This document shows positions 28,423-37,214 of a DNA stretch of 64,000 nucleotides, piece after piece. Made by a program: the position numbers and the translations under genes. The notes beneath the pieces were generated by a model that saw only the letters and a list, made by a program, of their open reading frames with translations, ran no database searches and was not told the DNA's origin. The stretch's first letter is position 1. Each line of letters begins with the position of its first letter. The DNA comes from Brenneria izadpanahii (GTDB taxonomy: Bacteria > Pseudomonadota > Gammaproteobacteria > Enterobacterales > Enterobacteriaceae). Where the stretch lies: positions 1,364,001-1,428,000 of the forward strand of contig NZ_CP050854.1 of assembly GCF_017569925.1 (NCBI RefSeq), read 5' to 3'.

Positions 28423-28556
28423 GACTTCTCTCCCAGAATAAGCTGGCCGTACTTGTAATGTGAACGCACATTCAGCTTCATGCGGTTTGGCTAAACTATA
28501 GGCCGACGCAAAGCGTCATCCGCCTGATTGTATGCAATAGACGAAGCCTTGGTTTT

Positions 28557-30590
28557 ATGCCAGTCTTTTGCCTGATGTTTTTTGTCCCCATTAATATGAC
28601 GACTTCACCTATGTTCAAACGTATCCTGTCCGCCCTGCGCGGCAAAAAAGATAGCGCGCATGCCGCCGTTTCCGAGCACGCCAATGAGGCGGAACCCGCG
28701 GCCGCTAACGACGAACCGATTGTCGCCTATGACGCTTACGGGCGGGAAATGCATATTACTCGCGACGACTGGCACGACAAGATCTTCCTGCCGGCTTTGC
28801 AGCAAAAGTGGGACAACGCTGACGAACTCTATAATGCGATCCTATCAGGTTTGAACGACGGTTTTGCCGCCGATTTGATACCGGCCGCCGAACGTCTCGT
28901 TGAGATTGACGATATTCCCGAGCGCAGTCATGTCATCCTGGGTATTGTGCTGATGAAAAATGGCCGCCTTGATGACGCCGAGCGCGCGCTGCGTGCGGGC
29001 ATTGAAAAATCAGGCGCGACCGGAACCCTGTTGACGAATTTGGCTAAGGTATTTGCCGAGCGTGGTGAAGACGCTCGCGCGGACGAAACGCTTTGGCAGG
29101 CGATTCAGGCCGATCCGAATCAAGACAATGGATTGCTCTGGTGGGCGGCCATTCAACAGGAGCGCGAAGGCGAGGCGGGCTATCTGACGGCCCTGCGAAC
29201 GGTAGCGGCTTTGCCCGGCAGTTGGCGAGCGCAACTGTGGCTGGCGCGCCATTATCTGGAACACAAGGACGTTGAAGCCGCCCGGGCCTTATATGCCGAA
29301 GTGCTGGCCGGCGGTATGTTTGACGATAGCGCGTTGATGATGATTTCCGGCGACCTCGGCAATAATGGCCAGATTCCGCCGATCGTCGAACTTGTCGCGC
29401 CGGTTTACGACGAGCGCCGGCATGACCCTATGGCTGGTATCAACGTGCTGCGCGCCTATCAGGAACTCGGCAACGCCGAGGAGGGCGAAAAGCTGCTTGC
29501 GCGCATGTATTCGCTGGGGCTCGCTCCAATCAAACAATATCTTGATGGGTTCGCTCAGGCCTTTCAGGAGATGCGTAATCAGGCCGAACAGGGGATTCCA
29601 ACCGATCCGGACAAGCTGAAGATCAGTACGTTGGCGCTAACCCAGCCGATCTGGCATTACGGCTTGCGTAAGGCCGATTGGTTGTTCAAACAAAAAACTG
29701 AGAGCGCGCAAAAAATAGGTTTCTTTGCGCTTTCAAAAATCGCGGACGGCGCGCCACGCTCCGAATCGCAGCGTGAAGACGATCTTGGTCGTCTGACGCG
29801 CGCTATTCCTCTCTATCTTGCCGAAGCGGCACACTATTGGAGCGAGCACGCGACAAACTGCTATATCTCAGTCGCAGAGGGCGTCGGTCCGGTGGTATCG
29901 GCAGGCGAAACCGATGGCAACGCGCTTTTCGATATAGTGCCGCCGGAGATGACCTATTTTGTCACCGGTGAAATTGGCTGCACTGGTGAAGACGAGCGGC
30001 GGCAATGGCAAATATCGTTAAGTCTCTGGAACTGCGCCAGCCGAACGAAACAGGCGTCGGAAAGCGGCAACGCAATTCATTCAGAGCTTGGCGCTTTGGT
30101 GCTGAACCTTGAGCAACGCTTGCTCGCCCACGTTGGCCTGACGCGTGAACAGCCTTTGGATGCGTTCTACCTGCGTCCTTCCGTCGAGGCGATGCCAATT
30201 TATCTGACGGCGTTGGGTCAGGCTTTCATGCTGACGCTGGCCGCCAATGAACGGATATCCCGCACCTCAATGTGGGGTGAAAGAGCGATGCTGGATTGGC
30301 CGCTCAATATGGCTTTACATTGGCCCCAGGCGGAAGTGCCTAAGCTGATGTACATCTCCGGGCTGGGTAAAGCTTTCGACTATCAGTCTGATGCGCTTGC
30401 CGAATATAAGGAGCGAAGCCTGGGGCTGCTGCGCGAAGCCGAGGGGGCGGACAGCGCCGCGGCCCGCCTGGCGCCGCTCATATGGAAAATCTTCGCGATG
30501 CGCGAAGAGTTCAACGCCCATCGCCAGAGTTTGCCGGCTGATTCAAACGCGGCATATCTAGCGTGGCTGGCGCGCGTGGCGGAAAAATAG
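28557..30590 (+). CDS. Large TPR-repeat protein of unknown function
   Basis: Up to 677 residues; ATG codons at residues 14 and 19 are alternative starts and none has a clear ribosome-binding site. From about residue 90 to 350 the sequence shows helical pairs with TPR-like spacing (ERSHVILGIVLMKNGRLDDA, then RAGIEKSGATGTLLTNLAKV). The C-terminal half is a large Trp- and Leu-rich region without a recognised domain. No signal peptide is convincing. It probably acts as a protein-binding scaffold. Confidence 0.7.
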   Translation: MPVFCLMFFVPINMTTSPMFKRILSALRGKKDSAHAAVSEHANEAEPAAANDEPIVAYDAYGREMHITRDDWHDKIFLPALQQKWDNADELYNAILSGLNDGFAADLIPAAERLVEIDDIPERSHVILGIVLMKNGRLDDAERALRAGIEKSGATGTLLTNLAKVFAERGEDARADETLWQAIQADPNQDNGLLWWAAIQQEREGEAGYLTALRTVAALPGSWRAQLWLARHYLEHKDVEAARALYAEVLAGGMFDDSALMMISGDLGNNGQIPPIVELVAPVYDERRHDPMAGINVLRAYQELGNAEEGEKLLARMYSLGLAPIKQYLDGFAQAFQEMRNQAEQGIPTDPDKLKISTLALTQPIWHYGLRKADWLFKQKTESAQKIGFFALSKIADGAPRSESQREDDLGRLTRAIPLYLAEAAHYWSEHATNCYISVAEGVGPVVSAGETDGNALFDIVPPEMTYFVTGEIGCTGEDERRQWQISLSLWNCASRTKQASESGNAIHSELGALVLNLEQRLLAHVGLTREQPLDAFYLRPSVEAMPIYLTALGQAFMLTLAANERISRTSMWGERAMLDWPLNMALHWPQAEVPKLMYISGLGKAFDYQSDALAEYKERSLGLLREAEGADSAAARLAPLIWKIFAMREEFNAHRQSLPADSNAAYLAWLARVAEK

Positions 30591-30713
30591 AAACCGACGC
30601 GCCAATAAACAATTAACGGGCCTGCATATTCATGTGGCGACGGGATATGCAGGCCGGGTAAATTCGACGCCGAATCAGCATATTGCTAATCCACTGACAA
30701 GAGCCGGATTTCG

Positions 30714-31682
30714 ATGATTAATTTTATAAGTTCCAGGTCCATAGCCGAGGCCGCTGAGCGATTAAGCGGAGCGGTGATTCGAACGCCGGCCGTATTTTGT
30801 CCGGCATTGACGGATAAGTTCCAACGAACCGTTTATCTCAAGCTCGAAAATATGCAAATTGGCGGGTCGTTTAAGGCCCGTGGCGTGCTCAATCTGTTTT
30901 CGGCTTTGGGAAAAGAGATGAGCGAAGCTAAATTTGTCGCAGTAAGCGGAGGGAATTTCGGCATCGCAATCGGAGAAGCCGCGAGAACCTTTGGGGCCGA
31001 TGTCACCGTCATCATGCCGCGGAGCGCGCCATCGTCGTCAGTTAAACGGATTCGCGACACCGGCAGCGTGGTGATTGTGGAAGACGATGTAAATTCTGCA
31101 TTTGCCCGCGCCAGGGAACTTGAAGAAAAAGGATATCGGGTAATAGATGATTGCCGCGACACGCTCATAGCCGAAGGGCACGGGACGCTTGGGCTTGAGT
31201 TCATTGCCGATTGTCCTTCACTGACCGATGTCATTGTCGCCGTTGGCGGCGGAGCCATGTTGGCCGGCGTGGCTACGGCATTGAAATCCATCAAACCCGA
31301 GATTAGGGTTTGGGGCGTGGAAACTGCCGGCGCCAGCTCAATGTATCAGGCTTTGCAAGCCGGAAAGCCGACTAAAGTCGATATCAGCTCAATCATTTCA
31401 ACGCTTGGCGTGCCGGTCATAGATGAACTGATGCTTGCCCACGCGCAGCGTTATGTTGAGGAGATCGTCGTGGTTTCTGATGATGATGCCATTAACGGGA
31501 TGATCTCTTTCGGCGAAGCGGCCAAACAGTGGGTTGAGCTTGCCTCCGGGGCTCTTTTACCCGCCGCCGCCGCCATCTCGATGAAAGTTCCCGAGAGTGC
31601 GGTCATCGGACTCGTCGTTTGCGGGGGAAATATTTCACATCAGGATATGAATAAATGGCTCACCTTCAGACAAAATTCCTGA
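30714..31682 (+). CDS. Threonine/serine dehydratase-like PLP enzyme
   Basis: Fold-type II PLP enzyme of 322 residues. The Schiff-base Lys is K54 in GGSFKARGVLN, the substrate loop is SGGNFGIAIGEAA, and the phosphate-binding glycine loop is VGGGAMLAGVA. Members of this group deaminate threonine, serine or 3-hydroxyaspartate, or racemise serine. No ACT regulatory domain is present, so it is not the biosynthetic IlvA. It could process an amino acid released by the nearby opine locus, but a TPR gene lies between them and that link is speculative. Confidence 0.85.
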   Translation: MINFISSRSIAEAAERLSGAVIRTPAVFCPALTDKFQRTVYLKLENMQIGGSFKARGVLNLFSALGKEMSEAKFVAVSGGNFGIAIGEAARTFGADVTVIMPRSAPSSSVKRIRDTGSVVIVEDDVNSAFARARELEEKGYRVIDDCRDTLIAEGHGTLGLEFIADCPSLTDVIVAVGGGAMLAGVATALKSIKPEIRVWGVETAGASSMYQALQAGKPTKVDISSIISTLGVPVIDELMLAHAQRYVEEIVVVSDDDAINGMISFGEAAKQWVELASGALLPAAAAISMKVPESAVIGLVVCGGNISHQDMNKWLTFRQNS

Positions 31683-31772
31683 TTTGGGCGACATCGCCGT
31701 CATTCCGTCTGCGCCTGCGGTGAAACGCATAAGCCCGAATCGGATACGTTAAAAAAACACTAGACCGGCTGT

Positions 31773-32738
31773 TTAACCCACACGGCATCGTTCCGCGATA
31801 AAGTCGAGGAAGACGCGGACACGGGTCGGGAGCCGTTTGCCTGGCCCGATAAAAACGGCGTGTATTTCTTCCCGATCGCCAGGATTGTAGCCCTCTAATA
31901 GCGGTACGAGCCGTCCGGCTTCTATGTCCTTTTTAACATGAAAATGCGCTAACCGGGCCAGGCCAAGACCGTCGATCGCGGCGTTGCGCATGGTTTCGCC
32001 GTCGCCTAACAGCAAATTCCCGGATGGAGGAAGCAGGCGTGGTTCATCAACGCCATTGAAGGGCCACGCCTTGGTATGGCGGGTAAAACCAAAGCCGAGC
32101 CGGTGATATCTCGCCAGATCGGCGGGCGTTTTAGGCACGCCTTCGCGCGCAAGGTAGCCGGGGGAGGCAACCACCACCATTCGGCTGCCGCCCAGGCTGC
32201 GCATAATCAGACGCGAATCGGTTAAAGGACCGGTGCGGATGGCGACGTCGGTACGATCGTCCAGTAGATCGACTATCTGATCGCAAAGAACGATATCCAA
32301 CGTTATTTCCGGATACTGTTTAAGGAACGCCGGGATTTGCGGCATCAGATAGTGCTTTGCGAATGCAACGTGCGAATTGACGCGGATACGACCGCGTGGC
32401 GTTGCGCCTCGCGCCGCTTCCCTCTCCGCCGAAGAGATATCGTCCAAAATACGCAGGCAGCGCTCATAGAATAGGGAGCCTTCCGGGGTGAGTTGATGCT
32501 TGCGCGTGGTGCGGTTGATCAGGCGAACTCCCAGCCTGGTTTCAAGCCGGTGAAGAAGTTTGCTTACCGCAGAAGGCGTCATGTCCAGTTTCCGCGCCGC
32601 AGCCGAAATGCTCGTCGATTCCACGACCTGAACGAAGGTCGCCATTTCAGTAAAGTGATTAGAACGGTTGTACTGGCGCACGGATTCGTGAATTTTTTTC
32701 CAAGGTCCATTAACCGTTGAATTATAGTTCAAAAGCAC
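31773..32738 (-). CDS. LysR-family transcriptional regulator
   Basis: A 321-residue LysR protein of the large group related to DmlR/AaeR. The winged helix (STSISAAARKLDMTPSAVSK) and effector domain are complete. The frame has about 30 residues ahead of the usual N-terminus, so translation may begin at an internal GTG (residue 20) rather than at 32738. It is divergent from the damaged MFS gene with a gap under 50 bases and presumably controlled it. It is a paralogue of the LysR at 45828-46739, and part of it is duplicated in the scar at 17976-18030. Confidence 0.88.
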   Translation of the reverse strand: MLLNYNSTVNGPWKKIHESVRQYNRSNHFTEMATFVQVVESTSISAAARKLDMTPSAVSKLLHRLETRLGVRLINRTTRKHQLTPEGSLFYERCLRILDDISSAEREAARGATPRGRIRVNSHVAFAKHYLMPQIPAFLKQYPEITLDIVLCDQIVDLLDDRTDVAIRTGPLTDSRLIMRSLGGSRMVVVASPGYLAREGVPKTPADLARYHRLGFGFTRHTKAWPFNGVDEPRLLPPSGNLLLGDGETMRNAAIDGLGLARLAHFHVKKDIEAGRLVPLLEGYNPGDREEIHAVFIGPGKRLPTRVRVFLDFIAERCRVG

Positions 32739-32784
32739 GGGGTCTTCTAAAGTTACCGCTACACTTTTCTGCTTGGAGATAAAC

Positions 32785-33995
32785 GTGCAAATTCGTTCGC
32801 ATAACCCGGCATTGTGGGCGTTGATGCTCAGCGCTTACGGCATCGGAACCACGGAATTCGTCGCGGTAGGCATTTTGCCTAATATCGCTTTTGATATGGG
32901 CGTTGATATTTCTGCCGCGGGCCTGGTGGTAAGCCTATATGCGCTGGGCGCTACCGTTGGCGCGCCCGTTTTGACCGCGTTGACGGGGCGGGTGCCGCGC
33001 AAGACGTTACTGCTGGCGCTGATGGCATTGTTCACCATCGGCAACATGGCCGCGGCGACCAGCGCCAATTATGGCATCCTGCTTGGGGTAAGGGTTGTGA
33101 GCGCATTTTCGCACGGCGTATTTTTTGCCATCGGCGCTACGATCTCCGCGAGTTTAGTTCCCCATGACCGTCGGGCTTCAGCTATCGCGATGGTGTTCTC
33201 CGGGCTGACTATCGCCATCGCAACCGGGGCGCCGATCGGCACCCTTGTGGGTCAACAATGGGGATGGCGGGCCACTTTCTGGATGGTCGCCGGCCTGGGG
33301 TTGATTTCATTCATCGGTATCGCCGTGCTGTTGCCGCGCACGATTAACGTTGACCGTCCGGGGAGCCTGCGCGACCAAGCCAAGGTATTGAGCAGCGCAC
33401 GGCTGTTAATTGCATTTTCCATGAATCTGTTCGGTTATGGCGGAACGTTCGTGGCATTCACCTACTTAGCGCCATTGCTGGAACAGATCGGCGGATTCCA
33501 GTCGAACAGCATCGGGAAGATCCTGTTTCTCTACGGGCTGTCGGTGATCGCGGGAAACGTTATCGGCGGGCGTATCGCCAACCTTAAACCGATACCCGTA
33601 CTCGTCGTGCTGTTCACGCTACAGGCTTTGGGGCTGCTGGTATTCGGTTTTACCGCCTATTCCCAGACAGGAACTCTGATTACCTTAGCGTTCCTGGGGG
33701 GCTTTGCTTCGCCAATGTTCCGGGGCTGCATTTGTATGTTGTCCAACTGGCGCAGAAACACCGGCCGAAAGGCGTCGATGTCGCCTCGGCGTTGAACATT
33801 GCCGCCGCCAATTTGGGGATCGCACTGGCCTCTTTTATCGGCGCGCGCGTGGTTGCCTCGCCTTTGGGCTTACAAGCCACCCCGTGGATCAGTGCGTTGC
33901 TGGTTGCTGTGGCATTGCTGCTCACGCTATGGAGCGGCGTTTTGGACCGCAAGGCTCAGGCTGAAAATAACGGGCAAAAATGTTATGCGGATTAG
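32785..33995 (+). pseudogene. MFS exporter (DHA1 type) broken by a frameshift
   Basis: A major-facilitator drug or sugar exporter resembling the AraJ/YdhP group (GIGTTEFVAVGILPNIA near the N-terminus, then the loop TGRVPRKTLLL). Start is GTG 32785 after GGAGATAAAC. The frame runs to 33795, but from about 33696 the family sequence continues in another frame (NVPGLHLYVVQLAQKHRPKG) to 33995. Adding one G to the six-G run at 33696-33701 restores GGLCFANVPGL and one protein of about 403 residues. It is therefore a one-base deletion, a phase-variable tract, or a sequencing error. Confidence 0.85.
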
Positions 33996-34200
33996 AACGC
34001 GCATCCCCTCGGTCATAAGTCTAATACGGGATTAACGTGAGGGATTGAACGCCCTGTGGACGATGACCGGTTTGCCGGTGCTGAAACGGTACAGCAACGA
34101 TCGCGCTGTCCGGCGCGGTCTGTTAGCACGTTAGGCTTGCAGGCCGCCGATTGAGCCGGCGCGTTGCCGGTCGTCGCGGCGGCATCAATTCGGGGCGAAG

Positions 34201-34860
34201 CTATGCAGTGCGCCGCGACCAGGCGGCGAGGATCACCCGTTCCGATTGGTCGAGATAGCTCGCCAGCGCATCGGCGGACTCCGCCGCTTTACCCGCTTCA
34301 ATCAGCACCAGAATATGGGCGTTCATTTCGATGTAGGGCACATGCAGGTGTTCGGGGTCGTCCAGCAGGTCGAACGCCAGTCGCAGCTCGGCGGAGACAT
34401 GGCGATAGAAGGTGTTGAGCCGCGGGCTGTCGGCCAATTCAACGATGGCGGAGTGAAACGCCATGTTGGCGGTGCCTATGCCTATCCAGTCGCGGCGTTG
34501 ACGGCAGACGTGCGCCTGTTCCATCGCCCGGCGCATTTTTTCCACCGCCGGGTGCATGGGATACGAACAGGCCAGCGCCTGGCACTCCACCAGACGCCGC
34601 ACCCGGTAGATATCCACAATGGTGGCCATGTCCGGCGTGGCGACGAACACCCCGCGGTTCGGCTCATATTTCAGCAGCCCCTCCAGCGTCAGAATGCGGA
34701 AGACTTCGCGCAGGGTGTTGCGGGAGATATCGAGGCTCTCGCTCAGCGCGGCTTCGGACAGCCGCTGCCCCGGACGAAGCTCGCCGTGGGTGATTCGGTT
34801 ACGCAGCGCTTCGGCTACGCTATCGCTCAGGGTACGGTTTTCGGTGCTCTCTTTTTTCAT
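34201..34860 (-). CDS. GntR-family regulator (FadR/VanR-type FCD domain)
   Basis: A 219-residue transcription factor with an N-terminal winged helix (SVAEALRNRITHGELRPGQR, then ESLDISRNTLREVFRILTLE) and an all-helical C-terminal FCD effector domain with ligand-type His residues (MAFHSAIVELADSP). It lies opposite the peptide ABC/M14 operon, separated by about 350 bases, and probably represses it until a peptide-derived or amino-acid ligand binds. Confidence 0.85.
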   Translation of the reverse strand: MKKESTENRTLSDSVAEALRNRITHGELRPGQRLSEAALSESLDISRNTLREVFRILTLEGLLKYEPNRGVFVATPDMATIVDIYRVRRLVECQALACSYPMHPAVEKMRRAMEQAHVCRQRRDWIGIGTANMAFHSAIVELADSPRLNTFYRHVSAELRLAFDLLDDPEHLHVPYIEMNAHILVLIEAGKAAESADALASYLDQSERVILAAWSRRTA

Positions 34861-35208
34861 TTGCTGTGATCTTTATTCCTGTATCGGGCGCCGGGGGGAA
34901 TCTGGCGATGCCGTTCATCTTCACATAAACCACTGATTATCGCCAGCCAACCGTCGCTAATAACCACTTGATTTTTATGCATTATTTCGGTGCGAGTTTT
35001 ATCTTTTTGCGCAATTGTGGTGCATCTGGACAACCGTTTTCTTGGCGCTTTTTTCTGGCAGCGCAATATTGTCATACATCTATTTCTTTATTGTTCAACA
35101 ATTTAATCTTGCCCTCCCGTCGGTAAATATTCTTTTTAAGATCAATGGCATTAATTTTGCTTGTTGCCTTTCCTCAGTATCATTCGTCAGACAGGCGGGA
35201 ACAGGGCG
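34861..35208. other. Divergent control region between GntR and ABC operon
   Basis: About 350 bases without a supported gene. The sequence contains AACCAC repeats (around 34926 and 34968) and a T-rich stretch (34995-35020), plausible regulator and promoter sites, but no clean FadR-type TGGT-N-ACCA box was found by eye. Confidence 0.35.
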
Positions 35209-35340
35209 ATGAAACGTATCGATTTAAACAGCGAGTTAGGAGCGCGCGCCGGCGTCCGGCGCCGCTGGATGCTCATCAACAGCGACGCGGCCAAGGCTGC
35301 AATTAAAACCGTCCGAACTGAGCTGGAGACACGGGCATGA
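35209..35340 (+). CDS. 43-residue micro-ORF, LamB/YcsF-like N-terminus
   Basis: A short frame from ATG 35209 whose stop overlaps the ATG of the ABC ATPase (ATGA), so it could couple translation of the operon. It opens MKRIDLNSELGARAG, close to the start of LamB/YcsF (5-oxoprolinase subunit A) proteins, which begin with IDLNxDLGE. After that the similarity stops and the frame reads into Arg/Lys-rich sequence ending IKTVRTELETRA. It may be a leftover of a ycsF gene that has become a leader. The ribosome-binding site is weak (AGGCGGGA, 11 bases upstream). Confidence 0.4.
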   Translation: MKRIDLNSELGARAGVRRRWMLINSDAAKAAIKTVRTELETRA

Positions 35341-37172
35341 TCGCTCCAACCGGTGATAACAAAAATAGTAAATCGCTTCTATCGGTTCAGGGGTTGAGCG
35401 TTGAGTTTGGCGAGAGCCGCGTTGTGGACGATCTCTCCTTCAACGTCGCGCCGGGCAAAACCGTCGCCGTGGTTGGCGAGTCGGGGTCCGGCAAGTCGGT
35501 AACCTCGTTGTCGGCCATGCGCCTTGCCGACATGATGGGCGCGAAGTTTACAAGCGGGCGCATTTTGTTTGGCGAGAAAGATCTTCTACAGGCTTCGCAA
35601 AAGGAGATGATGTCAATCCGCGGCAAGGAAATTGCAATGATCTTCCAGGAGCCGATGACGTCGCTGAACCCGGTCTTCACCATAGGGGACCAGATTTGCG
35701 AGGTGTTGACGCTGCATGAAAAAATGGACAAAAAGGGGGCGATGGCTGAGGCCAGGCGGCTGCTTGATATGGTTCGTCTGCCGGACTCCGCGGCGCTTTT
35801 GCATCGTTATCCGCATCAGCTCTCCGGGGGGATGCGTCAACGCGTGATGATCGCTATGGCGCTAGCCTGCCGCCCCAAACTCCTGATCGCCGATGAACCC
35901 ACCACGGCGCTTGATGTGACAATTCAGGCGCAGATCCTCAACATCATGCGCGACCTGCAAAAAAGGCTCGGCATGGGGATGATCTTCATCACTCACGACA
36001 TGGGCGTGGTGGCCGAAATGGCTGACGACGTCGTCGTTATGTGGCGGGGTAAGAAGGTTGAGGAGGGGCCGGTCAGGGAAATCTTCGCCAACCCGCGGCA
36101 TCCCTATACGCGCACGCTCCTTGCGGCCGTCCCTCGCCTTGGTTGCATGGCGGGCGAAGCATTCCCGAAGCGCATGCCGCTAACGGTAATACAAGACGGC
36201 AAACCGACCGTGGTTGGCGAAGAGCGAGTGCAAAACACGGCGAAATACGACGGGAAACCGCTGCTTGCGGTTAAGGATCTCTTCGTCCGCTTTGATATCC
36301 GCAAGAATCTATTCGGCAAGGCGACGCACCGGTGCAGCGCGGTCAAAAAGGTCAGCTTTGACATTTATCCAGGGGAAACGCTGGCGCTGGTCGGCGAATC
36401 CGGCTCCGGGAAATCGACCATCGGCCGTACAATCCAGCAATTGCAGTCGGCGATATCCGGCGATATCGCCTTCAACGGCAAAAGCTATTCTTCGCTGACG
36501 GCGGCAGAGCGTTTTCGCCTGCGCCAGGAAGTGCAATACATCTTTCAGGATCCCTTCGCTTCGCTTGACCCTCGGAAGACCGTCGGCTTTTCGATTGCCG
36601 AACCTATTAATACACATGGTTTGATAACCGACCGCAAGGCCGTGCGCCGCCGCGTCGACGAACTGCTTGAGCGCGTTGGTTTGAGCTCCGGCCTTGCCGG
36701 GCGTTATCCGCATGAGTTTTCCGGCGGCCAGCGTCAACGAGTCTGTATTGCCCGCGCGCTCGCTTCCGAGCCGAAATTGATCATCGCCGACGAAGCCTTG
36801 TCTGCGCTCGACGTTTCCATCCAGGCGCAAATCATCAATTTGTTTATGGATCTGCAAGCGGAGAGGGGACTGGCTTATCTCTTCATCAGCCACGACATGG
36901 CGGTGGTGGAGAAAATGAGTCATCGCGTCGCGGTGCTCTATCTCGGCCAGATTATGGAACTCGGTTCGCGCCGCCAGGTGTTCGAAACGCCGACGCATAA
37001 CTATACACGCCGCCTGCTATCCGCCGTGCCGGTCGCGGATCCGATGCTTAAACGCGATACCGCGCTGATTGAAGGAGAAATTCCTAACCCGGTTCACCGC
37101 GTCGGCGACGAACCGGCAATCCTTACCCATGAAGAAATAGAACCAGGCCACTTTGTGGCGAAAAGCGCCTGA
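35337..37172 (+). CDS. Two-domain peptide ABC transporter ATP-binding protein (GsiA/DppDF-like)
   Basis: A 611-residue fusion of two oligopeptide-type ATPase domains. Each has Walker A GESGSGKS (near residues 50 and 353), an ABC signature (LSGGMRQRVMIAMAL and FSGGQRQRVCIARAL), and Walker B (LLIADEPTTALDV and IIADEALSALDV). The second domain has Ala-Leu in place of Pro-Thr after Walker B, as in DppF-type domains. It powers uptake with the permeases and binding protein encoded next. The gene style is close to rhizobial homologues. Confidence 0.92.
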   Translation: MIAPTGDNKNSKSLLSVQGLSVEFGESRVVDDLSFNVAPGKTVAVVGESGSGKSVTSLSAMRLADMMGAKFTSGRILFGEKDLLQASQKEMMSIRGKEIAMIFQEPMTSLNPVFTIGDQICEVLTLHEKMDKKGAMAEARRLLDMVRLPDSAALLHRYPHQLSGGMRQRVMIAMALACRPKLLIADEPTTALDVTIQAQILNIMRDLQKRLGMGMIFITHDMGVVAEMADDVVVMWRGKKVEEGPVREIFANPRHPYTRTLLAAVPRLGCMAGEAFPKRMPLTVIQDGKPTVVGEERVQNTAKYDGKPLLAVKDLFVRFDIRKNLFGKATHRCSAVKKVSFDIYPGETLALVGESGSGKSTIGRTIQQLQSAISGDIAFNGKSYSSLTAAERFRLRQEVQYIFQDPFASLDPRKTVGFSIAEPINTHGLITDRKAVRRRVDELLERVGLSSGLAGRYPHEFSGGQRQRVCIARALASEPKLIIADEALSALDVSIQAQIINLFMDLQAERGLAYLFISHDMAVVEKMSHRVAVLYLGQIMELGSRRQVFETPTHNYTRRLLSAVPVADPMLKRDTALIEGEIPNPVHRVGDEPAILTHEEIEPGHFVAKSA

Positions 37173-37214
37173 AAAGCCGCGAAAAAATCATAAATATCCG
37201 AAGAGGAGCAGATA

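Noticed and set aside
33696..33720. Programmed ribosomal frameshift in the MFS gene
   Set aside because: No slippery heptamer with a stimulating structure was seen; loss of one G in a homopolymer explains it more simply.
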